Source of the DNA: Streptomyces coffeae
Lineage (GTDB): Bacteria; Actinomycetota; Actinomycetes; Streptomycetales; Streptomycetaceae
Assembly (NCBI RefSeq): GCF_016741875.1
Contig: NZ_JAERRF010000039.1
Location: 1 to 60,036, forward strand
DNA length: 60,036 bases
Direction: 5' to 3'
The notes below the pieces were generated by a model, which saw only the letters and a list, made by a program, of their open reading frames with translations, was not told where the DNA came from and searched no databases. Shown one piece after another: positions 53,405 to 60,036 of this stretch; positions within the stretch are counted from its first letter, which is position 1; every line of letters starts with the position of its first letter. The position numbers and the translations under genes were made by a program.

Positions 53405-54663
53405 GCGAGCGGCCGTTCGTCCAGGACGCGGATGAGCTTCCCCGAGCGGGCGTTGACGGCGAGGTCGGCGTGGCGCACCCAGGTCAGGGCGACGGGGTGC
53501 ACATGCCCGGCCGCGGCCGCCTCCGCGTACATCGGGCGGGCGGCGTGGAACGCCTTCTCGACGGCCGCGGCAAGTTCGGACAGCTCCCCGGACCCGGTGT
53601 CGCACGCCAGGCGCAGCAGCAGGCCGTCCCGGTCCGCCCAGCGGCGCACCACGAGCTGCACACCGGTGATCCGGCCCGCGACGTCGGCGTCCCGCACCAG
53701 GTCGTGGATGTCCTGGGTGTGCAGGGCCACCGGACCCACACGCACGCCTTCTTCGGCGCGGCCGAGGACGCGGAAGCGGCCGGCGGCGACATCGGTCCAT
53801 TCCGCGCGGTCACCCACGGGGTAGCGCAGGATGGGCATCAGCCGGCGCCGCAGGTCGGTGACGACAACCCGGCCGGGGACGCCCGCACGGGTGATCGGCT
53901 CTCCGGTGTGCTCGTCGAGGATCTCGACGACGCTGTATGGGGCGGGGGCCCGGTGCAGCCGCGGATCGTCGCCGGGCACGGGAAGGCCCACGAGCCCGGC
54001 GTCCACGGCGGCGTAGCCGATGGAGGCCACGCGGGCGGCGGGGAAGGCGGTGGACAACAGCCGCTGCTGGTCGCTGAAGATGCTCTCGCCGCCGAAGAAC
54101 AGCATGGTGACGCAGGGCAATTGGCGCCCTTCGGTCCGGAGGTGTTCGGCCAGGCCGCACAGCGTGGTCGGGGTTCCGGCGATCACCTCCACGCCGAACT
54201 GCTCCAACGTGGCGACGGTCGAGGCCAGGGGCGCGGCGCCGCCGATCGGGAGGCGGACGTTGGCGACCGGGGAGCGCGCCAGACTGTCCAGGATGAAGGT
54301 GTAGCTGGCGTACAGGTCCCCCGCGTAGAAGAGGTCGGCGACCCGCTGCCCCGGCCGGAGCCCGGCTTCGGCCAGTCCGGCACCGAAAGCGGTGGTGAAT
54401 TCCCGCCACTCTTCCCGGGTGTAGAAGGAGAACTTCGGTGATCCGGTCGTCCCGCCGCTTTTGAAGACGACGGCTTCTTCCAGCGGCCCGGTCAGAAGGG
54501 TGTTATCGCGGGGAGTGTTGGCCTGCCAGAACTCGCTTTGCGGGATGACCGGCAGTGCGGTCAGCTCCGTGACGCCTTCGGGTAAACCGGAGTAGAGCGC
54601 CGAGTAAAAGCCCGAGTTGCGCCGGGCGAAATGAATGAGTTCCGCTAGTGATTGAACGGGCAT
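53401..54663 (-). CDS. PaaK-like AMP-forming carboxylate ligase
   Basis: A 420-aa adenylating enzyme of the phenylacetate-CoA ligase superfamily: FKSGGTTGSPKFSFY P-loop, AGTPTTLCGLAEHL, YAAVDAGLVG, LRYPVGDRAEW, and a C-terminal lid with the catalytic Lys region (NARSGKLIRVL). I use ATG 54663 with AGGA 5-6 nt upstream; the frame is open to 54756. It is the first gene of the five-gene operon and probably selects the starting acid. Codon 27 is TTA (54583-54585), so the whole coupled operon may depend on bldA. Confidence 0.9.
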   Translation of the reverse strand: MPVQSLAELIHFARRNSGFYSALYSGLPEGVTELTALPVIPQSEFWQANTPRDNTLLTGPLEEAVVFKSGGTTGSPKFSFYTREEWREFTTAFGAGLAEAGLRPGQRVADLFYAGDLYASYTFILDSLARSPVANVRLPIGGAAPLASTVATLEQFGVEVIAGTPTTLCGLAEHLRTEGRQLPCVTMLFFGGESIFSDQQRLLSTAFPAARVASIGYAAVDAGLVGLPVPGDDPRLHRAPAPYSVVEILDEHTGEPITRAGVPGRVVVTDLRRRLMPILRYPVGDRAEWTDVAAGRFRVLGRAEEGVRVGPVALHTQDIHDLVRDADVAGRITGVQLVVRRWADRDGLLLRLACDTGSGELSELAAAVEKAFHAARPMYAEAAAAGHVHPVALTWVRHADLAVNARSGKLIRVLDERPLA

Positions 54664-55043
54664 CAATTCCTGCTTTGAGGCATACGAAGGACGACGGTGT
54701 CCATGAAACGCGAACACCGCTGCGGGGTGGTGTTGGTTCAACTGCTGGTCAGGCAAGTGCGGCTGTGCTGTACGGCTGGTCCGGAAAACTCACGGACCAG
54801 CCGGAATGCGGCCCGGGGTGCAGGGTCGGAATTCCTGCTCCACCAAGGCTGACTCTGGCTTGCTTCTTACCGCTTCATGCGTGCACCGACACTCAACGAT
54901 AACACCCTCAGGAGGGTCCTGATTACCCGTCGGACGCCAGAACGGGCGTGCGGAGCCCGGCATGGCGGAAAAGTATGGGGAGACACGTGGAGGACCGGCC
55001 CCGGCAGGTGGGAGAAGCATTGCCGGGCCGGTCCCCTGGTCCG
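54664..55043. promoter_or_regulatory. Control region of the LuxC/PaaK operon with an 11-bp inverted repeat
   Basis: This 380-bp gene-free stretch lies upstream of the leftward operon. A perfect 11-bp inverted repeat (54773-54783 with 54793-54803, 9-nt loop) sits 110-140 bp before the start and could be an operator or leader hairpin. No CDS seen. Confidence 0.45.
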
Positions 55044-55070
55044 GTGTTCAGCGCCCCGGGCGCTGAACAC
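55044..55070 (-). terminator. Hairpin after the phospholipase D gene
   Basis: Perfect 11-bp arms around a 5-nt loop (GTGTTCAGCGC / GCGCTGAACAC), ending 10 bp downstream of the phospholipase stop on the minus strand. Confidence 0.8.
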
Positions 55071-55079
55071 GGGGGCGGT

Positions 55080-56717
55080 TCATCCGGGGCATACGCCCCG
55101 GGCGTAGTCGACCGTCGCTGTCTTCTGGGAGTACTTCCATTCCGGGTTCAGAAGGGACTCCTTCAACTGCACTGCGGCGTCACGGTCCTCGACGATGTAG
55201 CCGAAGTCTTGCAACCAGGCGGGGTAGAGGTTCTTCGACCCGATGTAGAACGCCGAGTCGTCCACCGAGACGATCTTGTGGTGCAGTGCATAGGGCTTGC
55301 CGTCGGCCCAGCGGTCTTCCGGGGAGCTCCGGAAGGCGGCGAGCTGAAGGTTCCGGCACATCACCGCGTCCGCCTCCGCCGTGCTTCCGGTGCGCTTGAC
55401 CAGGCGGTCCCGCAGAGCGTCGCTGATCTCGGACAGGGAGGTGATCTGGGAGTAGCCGCCGCTGCCGAAGGCGCCGCGGTTGGCCGGATCGCTCACCACG
55501 ATCCGCACTTTCACGCCGTCCTTGAGTTTGGCCGCCAGGGTGTTGTAGAGCCGCACGTCGTAGCGCGGCAGCGGCGGGCAGGTGGCGTTGAGGTCCTGCT
55601 GCGAGATGTCGATGCGGGACGTGGCGGAGGACACGAGTGAACGCAGCGCGCTCTCCTCGGGGTTGACCGTGTCGTAGTCGCGGTCCGCGTTGGTGCGGTC
55701 GGGGAGTCCGGCGGTGCACCGGACACCGGGCGCGGGGGACGGGGTGGGGGAGTAGTGGGAGGACGGATCCTTGTCCTTGATGCCCACGCCCAGCCCTCCG
55801 ACGGCGACGACCGGGACGTCACCGGCCGTTTCCGCCGCTCGACCACCGCCCTGACTGTCCTCTCCCTTCTCCAGGGTGCGCATACAGGAGGCGCCGCCCG
55901 AGGTGGCAAGCCATACCCGGGCGGGATTCCGGGAGTTGTCGCAGGTCCAGTCCCACAGGGTGTCGAGGTACCGGGACGCGGACCCGGCGGCCGGACCGCT
56001 CAGCGCCATGTCGGCGTCGGAGACCGGGTGGGCGGTGTCGAGGTAGTCGTCCTTCCAGCCGTTGATCCCACCGGTCACCGCGGTCCGGCCGTCGACGACC
56101 AGGAGTTTGGAATGGTTCCAGGAGAAGGCGGTCTTGGAGGTGGTCATCGAGGCCACGTTGAGGGTGACGGACGTGGCGGCGTCCCCGAGTTGCTCGATCA
56201 GTTCGTCGCGGTAACGCGAGGGAATCACATTGAGGTGATAGAGGGGCGCGGCCCCGACGAGGATGCGTACCCGGGGGCGGTGACCCGCCTGGACCGATGC
56301 CTTGAGCCCTTTGACGATCGCGTCCTGGAAGCCGCCGTTCGGGAACGGTGCCAGGGAGGAGATGTCCACGGTGTGCTCGGCCCGCGCGATGTTCTGCTCC
56401 ATCCGGCGCAGCAGCGAGCGCGTCCCGGAGCGGTCGGTGCACTTCGCGTCGCCCCAGCAGCCCGGAGTCTGCAACAGCCAGCCGGACGGGTCGCCTTTGG
56501 GGGCGTCCAGCCGATTGCCCTCGGTGCGCTGCCACATCGAACCCTCCATGCCGGGCGAGACCTCCCGGAGCGTCTTTTCGACGGCGTCCAGATGCGGGGT
56601 CGGCGGAGCGTCGGCGGCGTGAGCCGGGTCGGCCGTGACGGTGGCGGGTAAGGCGGTGAACGTGGCGGTGAGAGCGACCGCGGCGGATATCAGACGGCGG
56701 AGGTGGGGGCGAGCCAA
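55080..56717 (-). CDS. Secreted phospholipase D (two HKD motifs)
   Basis: A 545-aa protein, the size of secreted Streptomyces PLDs, from a TTG start with GGAAGGA about 8 nt upstream. Signal peptide to about residue 35 (ending AHAADA). HKD motif 1 is HSKLLVVD near residue 200 followed by GGIN; motif 2 is HHKIVSVD near 477 followed by GSKN. Both catalytic halves are intact. It would cleave or transphosphatidylate phosphatidylcholine outside the cell. It follows the P450 by 78 bp in the same direction. Confidence 0.94.
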   Translation of the reverse strand: MARPHLRRLISAAVALTATFTALPATVTADPAHAADAPPTPHLDAVEKTLREVSPGMEGSMWQRTEGNRLDAPKGDPSGWLLQTPGCWGDAKCTDRSGTRSLLRRMEQNIARAEHTVDISSLAPFPNGGFQDAIVKGLKASVQAGHRPRVRILVGAAPLYHLNVIPSRYRDELIEQLGDAATSVTLNVASMTTSKTAFSWNHSKLLVVDGRTAVTGGINGWKDDYLDTAHPVSDADMALSGPAAGSASRYLDTLWDWTCDNSRNPARVWLATSGGASCMRTLEKGEDSQGGGRAAETAGDVPVVAVGGLGVGIKDKDPSSHYSPTPSPAPGVRCTAGLPDRTNADRDYDTVNPEESALRSLVSSATSRIDISQQDLNATCPPLPRYDVRLYNTLAAKLKDGVKVRIVVSDPANRGAFGSGGYSQITSLSEISDALRDRLVKRTGSTAEADAVMCRNLQLAAFRSSPEDRWADGKPYALHHKIVSVDDSAFYIGSKNLYPAWLQDFGYIVEDRDAAVQLKESLLNPEWKYSQKTATVDYARGVCPG

Positions 56718-56795
56718 GAGGTTTCCTTCCGGTACATGAGCAAAATGCCGAACGGGCTGATGGCCCGCTCGGCTGTGGGGTGACCCGAAGCTACC

Positions 56796-58151
56796 TTACT
56801 CCTGAGTAGCGTAACCATTCGGGTATCGATCTTGAGTCACGTCCGGAACACCGAGCCGCCCGACAGGTCCACGGCCCACCGGCGACTCCCCTGCACGGGT
56901 TCCTGCCCGAGGGACCGCGGGGCCAAGGCGGATGGGGAGTGCGCGGTGGCCGTTGGAGATGAAGCTGGGAAGGGGACGGAGCTGGTCGTGGTCGACCGCG
57001 AGGCGCATCCGCGGAAAGCGGCCGAAGAGGGCCGCGAGTGCGATACGGCCTTCGACGCGGGCGAGTTCGGCGCCGACGCACAGATGGTGTCCGTGCCCGA
57101 AGGCGAGGTGGTCGTGCGCGTCGCGGGTGATGTCGAACCTGTCCGGGGCGACGTGAACGCCCGGATCACGCCCGGCGGCGGCGAAGTTGATGACGACGGC
57201 GTCGCCCCGCGCGAAGGTGAGGCCGGTGGGTTCGTCGACGACGTCACGTACGGCGAAGCGCATGATGATCGTGGCGATGGGCGCTTGGTGGCGCAGCGCC
57301 TCCTCCACGACCTCGGGCCAGGTGACGTCACCGGCCGTGGCACGGGCGAGCTGGCCGCGGTGGACGAGCAGGTTCACGATCGCGTGGTCGAGGAGGTTGA
57401 CGGTGGTCTCGTGTCCGGCGCCGATGAGGAGCATGAGGCTGTCGGTGAGCTCCTGCCCGGTGATCTGGCCATCGTCGCACGAGGCGATGAGGCTTGAGGT
57501 GATGTCATCACCGGGGCGCCGCTTCTTGTGGTCGATCAGCTCGTTGAGGAGCTCGTACACCCGGACGTGAGACGCCGCGGCTGCCTCCGGCGTCAGATCG
57601 GTGGCGAACAGGTCACCGATCGCGTCCCGGAAGGCGTCGTGCAGTTCCTCGGGCACGCCCAGGACAACGTTGACGACGAGGAGCGGCAGGCGCCAGGCGA
57701 ACCGGGCCCGCAGATCCACGGCCTCCTCCGGACCGACGGCCTCCAGGTCAGCGAGCAGTGTCTCGGTGATGGCCTCGATCTGGGGAACCAGCGCGCGGAC
57801 CCGACGCGGGCTGAACGCGGCGGCCAGCGGGCGGCGCAGGCGGCGGTGTTCCTCGCCGTAGGCGGTCAGGGCGCTTCGGGTGTCGACCCAGAGCCGCAGC
57901 GGCCAGTCCTCCGGCAGCTCCCCGCTGGTGTAGACGGGCCAGTGTCGCGAGTCCTTGGAGATGTCGGAATGGGTGAGGAGTCGCCTGATGAGCTGAGGGT
58001 CGGTGACGGACCAGGCGGGAATGGAGCCCGGGAGCAGGACGCGGGCGGCCGGTCCGTGGGCACGCAGGGCGGAGGCCTCGCCGTGGATATCGGATCCGGT
58101 CGGGTCGAGGCGGTAGGGGCATTCGGTGGCGGGGGTGTGCGCTGTGACCAT
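56796..58151 (-). CDS. Cytochrome P450 (stand-alone)
   Basis: A 451-aa P450. ATG 58151 is preferred, with GGAAGG 9 nt upstream; a GTG at 58160 is in frame. I-helix LLIGAGHETTVN, EEALRH, and heme motif FGHGHHLCVGAELAR are canonical. A tail of about 40 residues follows the usual C-terminus (after RLGPAV), rich in Gly/Arg, which is unusual. No redox partner or biosynthetic gene is adjacent, so the substrate is unknown. Confidence 0.93.
   Translation of the reverse strand: MVTAHTPATECPYRLDPTGSDIHGEASALRAHGPAARVLLPGSIPAWSVTDPQLIRRLLTHSDISKDSRHWPVYTSGELPEDWPLRLWVDTRSALTAYGEEHRRLRRPLAAAFSPRRVRALVPQIEAITETLLADLEAVGPEEAVDLRARFAWRLPLLVVNVVLGVPEELHDAFRDAIGDLFATDLTPEAAAASHVRVYELLNELIDHKKRRPGDDITSSLIASCDDGQITGQELTDSLMLLIGAGHETTVNLLDHAIVNLLVHRGQLARATAGDVTWPEVVEEALRHQAPIATIIMRFAVRDVVDEPTGLTFARGDAVVINFAAAGRDPGVHVAPDRFDITRDAHDHLAFGHGHHLCVGAELARVEGRIALAALFGRFPRMRLAVDHDQLRPLPSFISNGHRALPIRLGPAVPRAGTRAGESPVGRGPVGRLGVPDVTQDRYPNGYATQE
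56797..56808. promoter_or_regulatory. Palindrome TACTC-CT-GAGTA upstream of the phospholipase gene
   Basis: A 5-2-5 palindrome about 80 bp upstream of the phospholipase start, overlapping the P450 stop, and itself set inside TTAC...GTAA. Its style resembles TetR-type operators. Confidence 0.35.
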
Positions 58152-58664
58152 GCTGATCACCTTCCGTGCGGGTCGAACCGGCGTCGGGCTGGAAACGGAC
58201 GGGTAGAGCGTCGAGCCTTCGCTGAGCTGGGCCTCGGCCCTGCGTACGCCTCATCCGCGGTGGAGAGGCGTCCCCGTGGCCGGAGGGTCGGGAGAAGCGG
58301 GGTGGTACTGCGTAGCAGGACAGCGGTGGTACCGCAGTTGAGGGTCACCGACCCCGTGCACCCCAGGGGAGACATCGACGCGGGAACCGCACGGGGTGGT
58401 GTCCCGGATCCTGGATACACCACCTCGCACGGTTCCAGAAGGGCGCACATCGCGCTGGCGTCCGCTGTCCAGCAGCCGAGTGATCGCCTTCTGTCGTTTG
58501 TGCACCAGGACCTGGACGGAAACAGTCGCCGCGGAGCCCGAAGTCCGGCTGGGCAGGACACGATCGCCGCGAGCCGCCCCTGGGAGCCGTGGGTCGCCCG
58601 GCACAGCGAGGAAAACAGCCGAGACTTCCTCGCGAAGTGAGAATCGCATGGGGCTAACGGTGAC
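58152..58664. other. Gene-free stretch with a long imperfect hairpin
   Basis: No ORF here has family motifs or a credible start. The main structure is a 20-bp imperfect inverted repeat (58383-58402 with 58417-58436, 17 of 20 matches) around a GGATCC centre. The rest is uncharacterised and may be decayed sequence, given the pseudogene next to it. Confidence 0.5.
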
Positions 58665-58931
58665 GTGTACAACTACGCCATCGCCCAACGCGGCACTCTC
58701 ATCGGCATGTGCCAGGGCTGCCGTGGGGCCGAGCCTCAGGGTCGGCGCATGGGGTAACTGGCTGCACCCTGCGGCCACCGGCCCGGGCATCGCCACGAGG
58801 GCGACAGCGCCATGGTCACCGAGATGTTCACCCTGCCGGACGTGGAGTACCTGGAAATCTCGCGCGACTTGGCCAACACCTCCAGCGCCGCCATACCGCG
58901 CCGGTTGGGCTTCACCGAAGTCCCTTGTTAG
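58665..58931 (+). pseudogene. Frameshifted GNAT acetyltransferase remnant (RimJ/RimL type)
   Basis: Three pieces of one GNAT domain lie in different frames. The first (YNYAIAQRGTLIGMCQ) runs to an early stop near 58765. The second (WLHPAATGPGIATRATA, the acetyl-CoA loop) is in another frame. The third (MFTLPDVEYLEISRDLANT then IPRRLGFTEV) ends at TAG 58931. At least two frameshifts are needed to join them, and the N-terminus is missing. Confidence 0.8.
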
Positions 58932-58960
58932 GCAAGTGGCTACTTGCCTATAGTGTGGTT
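58925..58960 (+). promoter_or_regulatory. Leaderless promoter with perfect palindromic operator for the ArsR gene
   Basis: TTGTTA (58925-58930), an 18-bp spacer and TATAGT (58949-58954) place the transcript start near the GTG at 58961, which has no ribosome-binding site. The 22-bp palindrome TAGGCAAGT-GGCT-ACTTGCCTA (58929-58950) fills the space between the two hexamers, the classic position for ArsR autorepression. It also overlaps the pseudogene stop. Confidence 0.75.
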
Positions 58961-59254
58961 GTGGCGGAAGATGTCTTCAAGGCGCTGGCTGACCCCACTC
59001 GCCGGCGCATCCTCGATGAGCTGACGGAACGGGGCAGCCAGTCCCTGTTCGAGATTTGCGCGCGGCTGGCGACCAAGCACGGTCTGGGGTTGTCCCGCCA
59101 GGCGATCAGCCAGCATCTGGCCGTGCTGGAAGCCGCGGGTCTGGTCCAGACGCGACGCCAGGGCCGCTACAAATTCCACGACCTGAACACCGAACCGCTT
59201 GAGCGCATCGTGACCCGGTGGCTCAGGCCCGATGCGCCGGAGAGCACCCCATGA
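58961..59254 (+). CDS. ArsR-family transcriptional regulator
   Basis: A 97-aa winged-helix repressor: FKALADPTRRRILDEL start, helix-turn-helix LGLSRQAISQHLAVLEAAGLV, then RQGRYKFHDL wing. No metal-binding Cys pair is visible, so it is of the SdpR-like or otherwise non-metal group. GTG 58955 is also in frame. Its stop overlaps the VOC gene start (ATGA), and it probably represses this two-gene operon through the palindrome just upstream. Confidence 0.93.
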   Translation: MAEDVFKALADPTRRRILDELTERGSQSLFEICARLATKHGLGLSRQAISQHLAVLEAAGLVQTRRQGRYKFHDLNTEPLERIVTRWLRPDAPESTP

Positions 59255-59637
59255 AGATCCACTTGTCCAGCGTTTTCGTCGACGACCAGGCCAAGGCTCT
59301 GCGCTTCTATACCGATGTCCTGGGCTTTGTGAAGAAGACCGAGGTCCCGCTCGGTGAGTACCGCTGGCTGACCGTGGTCTCGCCGGAGGACCCCAACGGC
59401 ACCGAGCTGGTGCTGGAGCCCGACAGCCACCCCGCGGTGAAGCCGTATACGACGGCGCTGGTCGCTGACGGCATTCCGGCGACCTCCTTCGCCGTGGACG
59501 ATGTACACACCGAATTCAACCGGCTGCGCGAACTCGGGGTGCACTTCACCCAGGATCCGGTGGAGATGGGCCCCGTCATCACGGCGGTGCTGGACGACAC
59601 CTGCGGCAACCTGATCCAGATCGCCCAGTACAGGTGA
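59251..59637 (+). CDS. VOC-superfamily (glyoxalase/bleomycin-resistance fold) protein
   Basis: A 128-aa protein with paired beta-alpha-beta-beta-beta modules: KALRFYTDVLGF, YRWLTVVSPED, and the C-terminal DTCGNLIQIAQY with a Glu/Gln metal-site variation. ArsR-VOC pairs of this type are common in actinobacteria, but the substrate is usually unknown. Translationally coupled to the regulator. Confidence 0.92.
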   Translation: MKIHLSSVFVDDQAKALRFYTDVLGFVKKTEVPLGEYRWLTVVSPEDPNGTELVLEPDSHPAVKPYTTALVADGIPATSFAVDDVHTEFNRLRELGVHFTQDPVEMGPVITAVLDDTCGNLIQIAQYR

Positions 59638-59741
59638 GTCCGGCGCGGTGATCGGCCGAGCGCCTCGCTCGCCGCACCGCCTCCGTCGGCAACCGGTCGT
59701 GTCCGTTTGCCCTACGGCCTTACCGGGACTCTTGCAGAAAG

Positions 59742-59761
59742 CCCCGGCGTTCACGCCGGGG
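59742..59761. mobile_element. Subterminal hairpin of an IS200/IS605 element end
   Basis: CCCCGGCG-TTCA-CGCCGGGG is a perfect 8-bp stem with a 4-nt loop, 35 bp beyond the TnpA stop. IS200/IS605 elements carry such single-strand-recognised hairpins at their ends, so the element boundary should lie close to it. Confidence 0.65.
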
Positions 59762-59795
59762 ATGAATGCATCTCAAGGCTGCTCTGACGTGCACT

Positions 59796-60036
59796 TTAGA
59801 GCGGACGTTTTTGCTGCTCGATGTACTGGCGGACGATCGCCAATGGTGCTCCGCCGCACGATGCGGAGAAGTACGAGGGCGACCACAGGTGTCCGTGCAT
59901 GATGGCGCGGTTGATCCGGCCGGTGAACTCCTGCCGTATCCGGCGGGCGGAGACCCCCTTGAGGCTGTTGACCAGCTTCGAGACGGCAACCTTCGGCGGG
60001 TAGTCGATCAGCAGGTGGACGTGATCGCGTTCGCCA
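59796..60036 (-). CDS. tnpA: IS200/IS605-family transposase TnpA, truncated by the window edge
   Basis: The C-terminal 79 residues of a Y1 HUH transposase; the rest lies beyond the right edge. The HUH motif reads DHVHLLIDYPP, followed by LVNSLKGVSARRIR and HLWSPSYF. The tyrosine helix is IVRQYIEQQKRPL, with catalytic Tyr in QYIEQQ. All key residues in view are intact, so it may be functional. Whether a tnpB gene accompanies it cannot be seen. Confidence 0.93.
   Translation of the reverse strand, partial: GERDHVHLLIDYPPKVAVSKLVNSLKGVSARRIRQEFTGRINRAIMHGHLWSPSYFSASCGGAPLAIVRQYIEQQKRPL

Overview
The window is high-GC actinobacterial DNA, most likely Streptomyces: modular type I polyketide synthase (PKS) genes, a nonribosomal peptide synthetase (NRPS), several P450s, frequent GTG/TTG starts, many 4-nt ATGA/GTGA overlaps, and rare TTA codons confined to a few secondary-metabolism genes. 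No tRNA, rRNA or CRISPR array was seen.

Region 1 (1-12165) is the end of a modular PKS. One protein enters from the left edge (DH*-KR-ACP, then KS-AT-KR-ACP). The next holds KS-AT-ACP-thioesterase. Both AT domains carry malonyl-type motifs, both KRs look active and B-type, and the first DH has lost its catalytic His (Gln instead). Likely partners lie beyond the sugar island: two P450s, a phytanoyl-CoA dioxygenase-like protein and a type II thioesterase (24804-29065).

Region 2 (12247-24797) is a sugar-catabolic island. A leftward operon encodes a sugar-binding lipoprotein, a two-domain ABC ATPase, a permease and a secreted GH27 alpha-galactosidase with a beta-propeller lectin tail. A rightward operon encodes an SDR dehydrogenase, a GntR/FadR regulator, a D-galactonate dehydratase, a mutarotase-like protein, a KDPGal aldolase, a PfkB sugar-acid kinase and an SMP-30 lactonase. 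Together these make a complete oxidative (De Ley-Doudoroff) galactose route.

Region 3 (29298-43060) is a second biosynthetic locus. It holds a 35-aa coupled ORF, an 883-aa fusion of a toroid/beta-sandwich-like half with a GT4 glycosyltransferase, a two-module NRPS (C-A-T-C-A-T-TE, first A domain with the EntF serine code), an FAD monooxygenase fused to a condensation-type acyltransferase, and an SDR whose catalytic Lys is Gln.

Region 4 (43232-46440) has a zinc-ribbon protein, a PCMT-like methyltransferase coupled to a 35-aa peptide ORF, and a D-Ala-D-Ala carboxypeptidase. Region 5 (54663 down to 47087, leftward) is a tightly overlapping five-gene operon: PaaK-like ligase, MFS exporter, tandem GNAT, LuxE-like acyl-protein synthetase, and a LuxC reductase fused to a PaaK-like ligase. 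No luciferase is present, so it reads as a carboxylate-to-aldehyde module of unknown product and is my best candidate for an undescribed system. TTA codons in its first gene, in the NRPS and in the region 3 SDR suggest shared bldA control.

The right end carries a secreted phospholipase D, a P450, a frameshifted GNAT pseudogene, a leaderless ArsR/VOC pair with a perfect palindromic operator, and an IS200/IS605 TnpA cut by the window edge.
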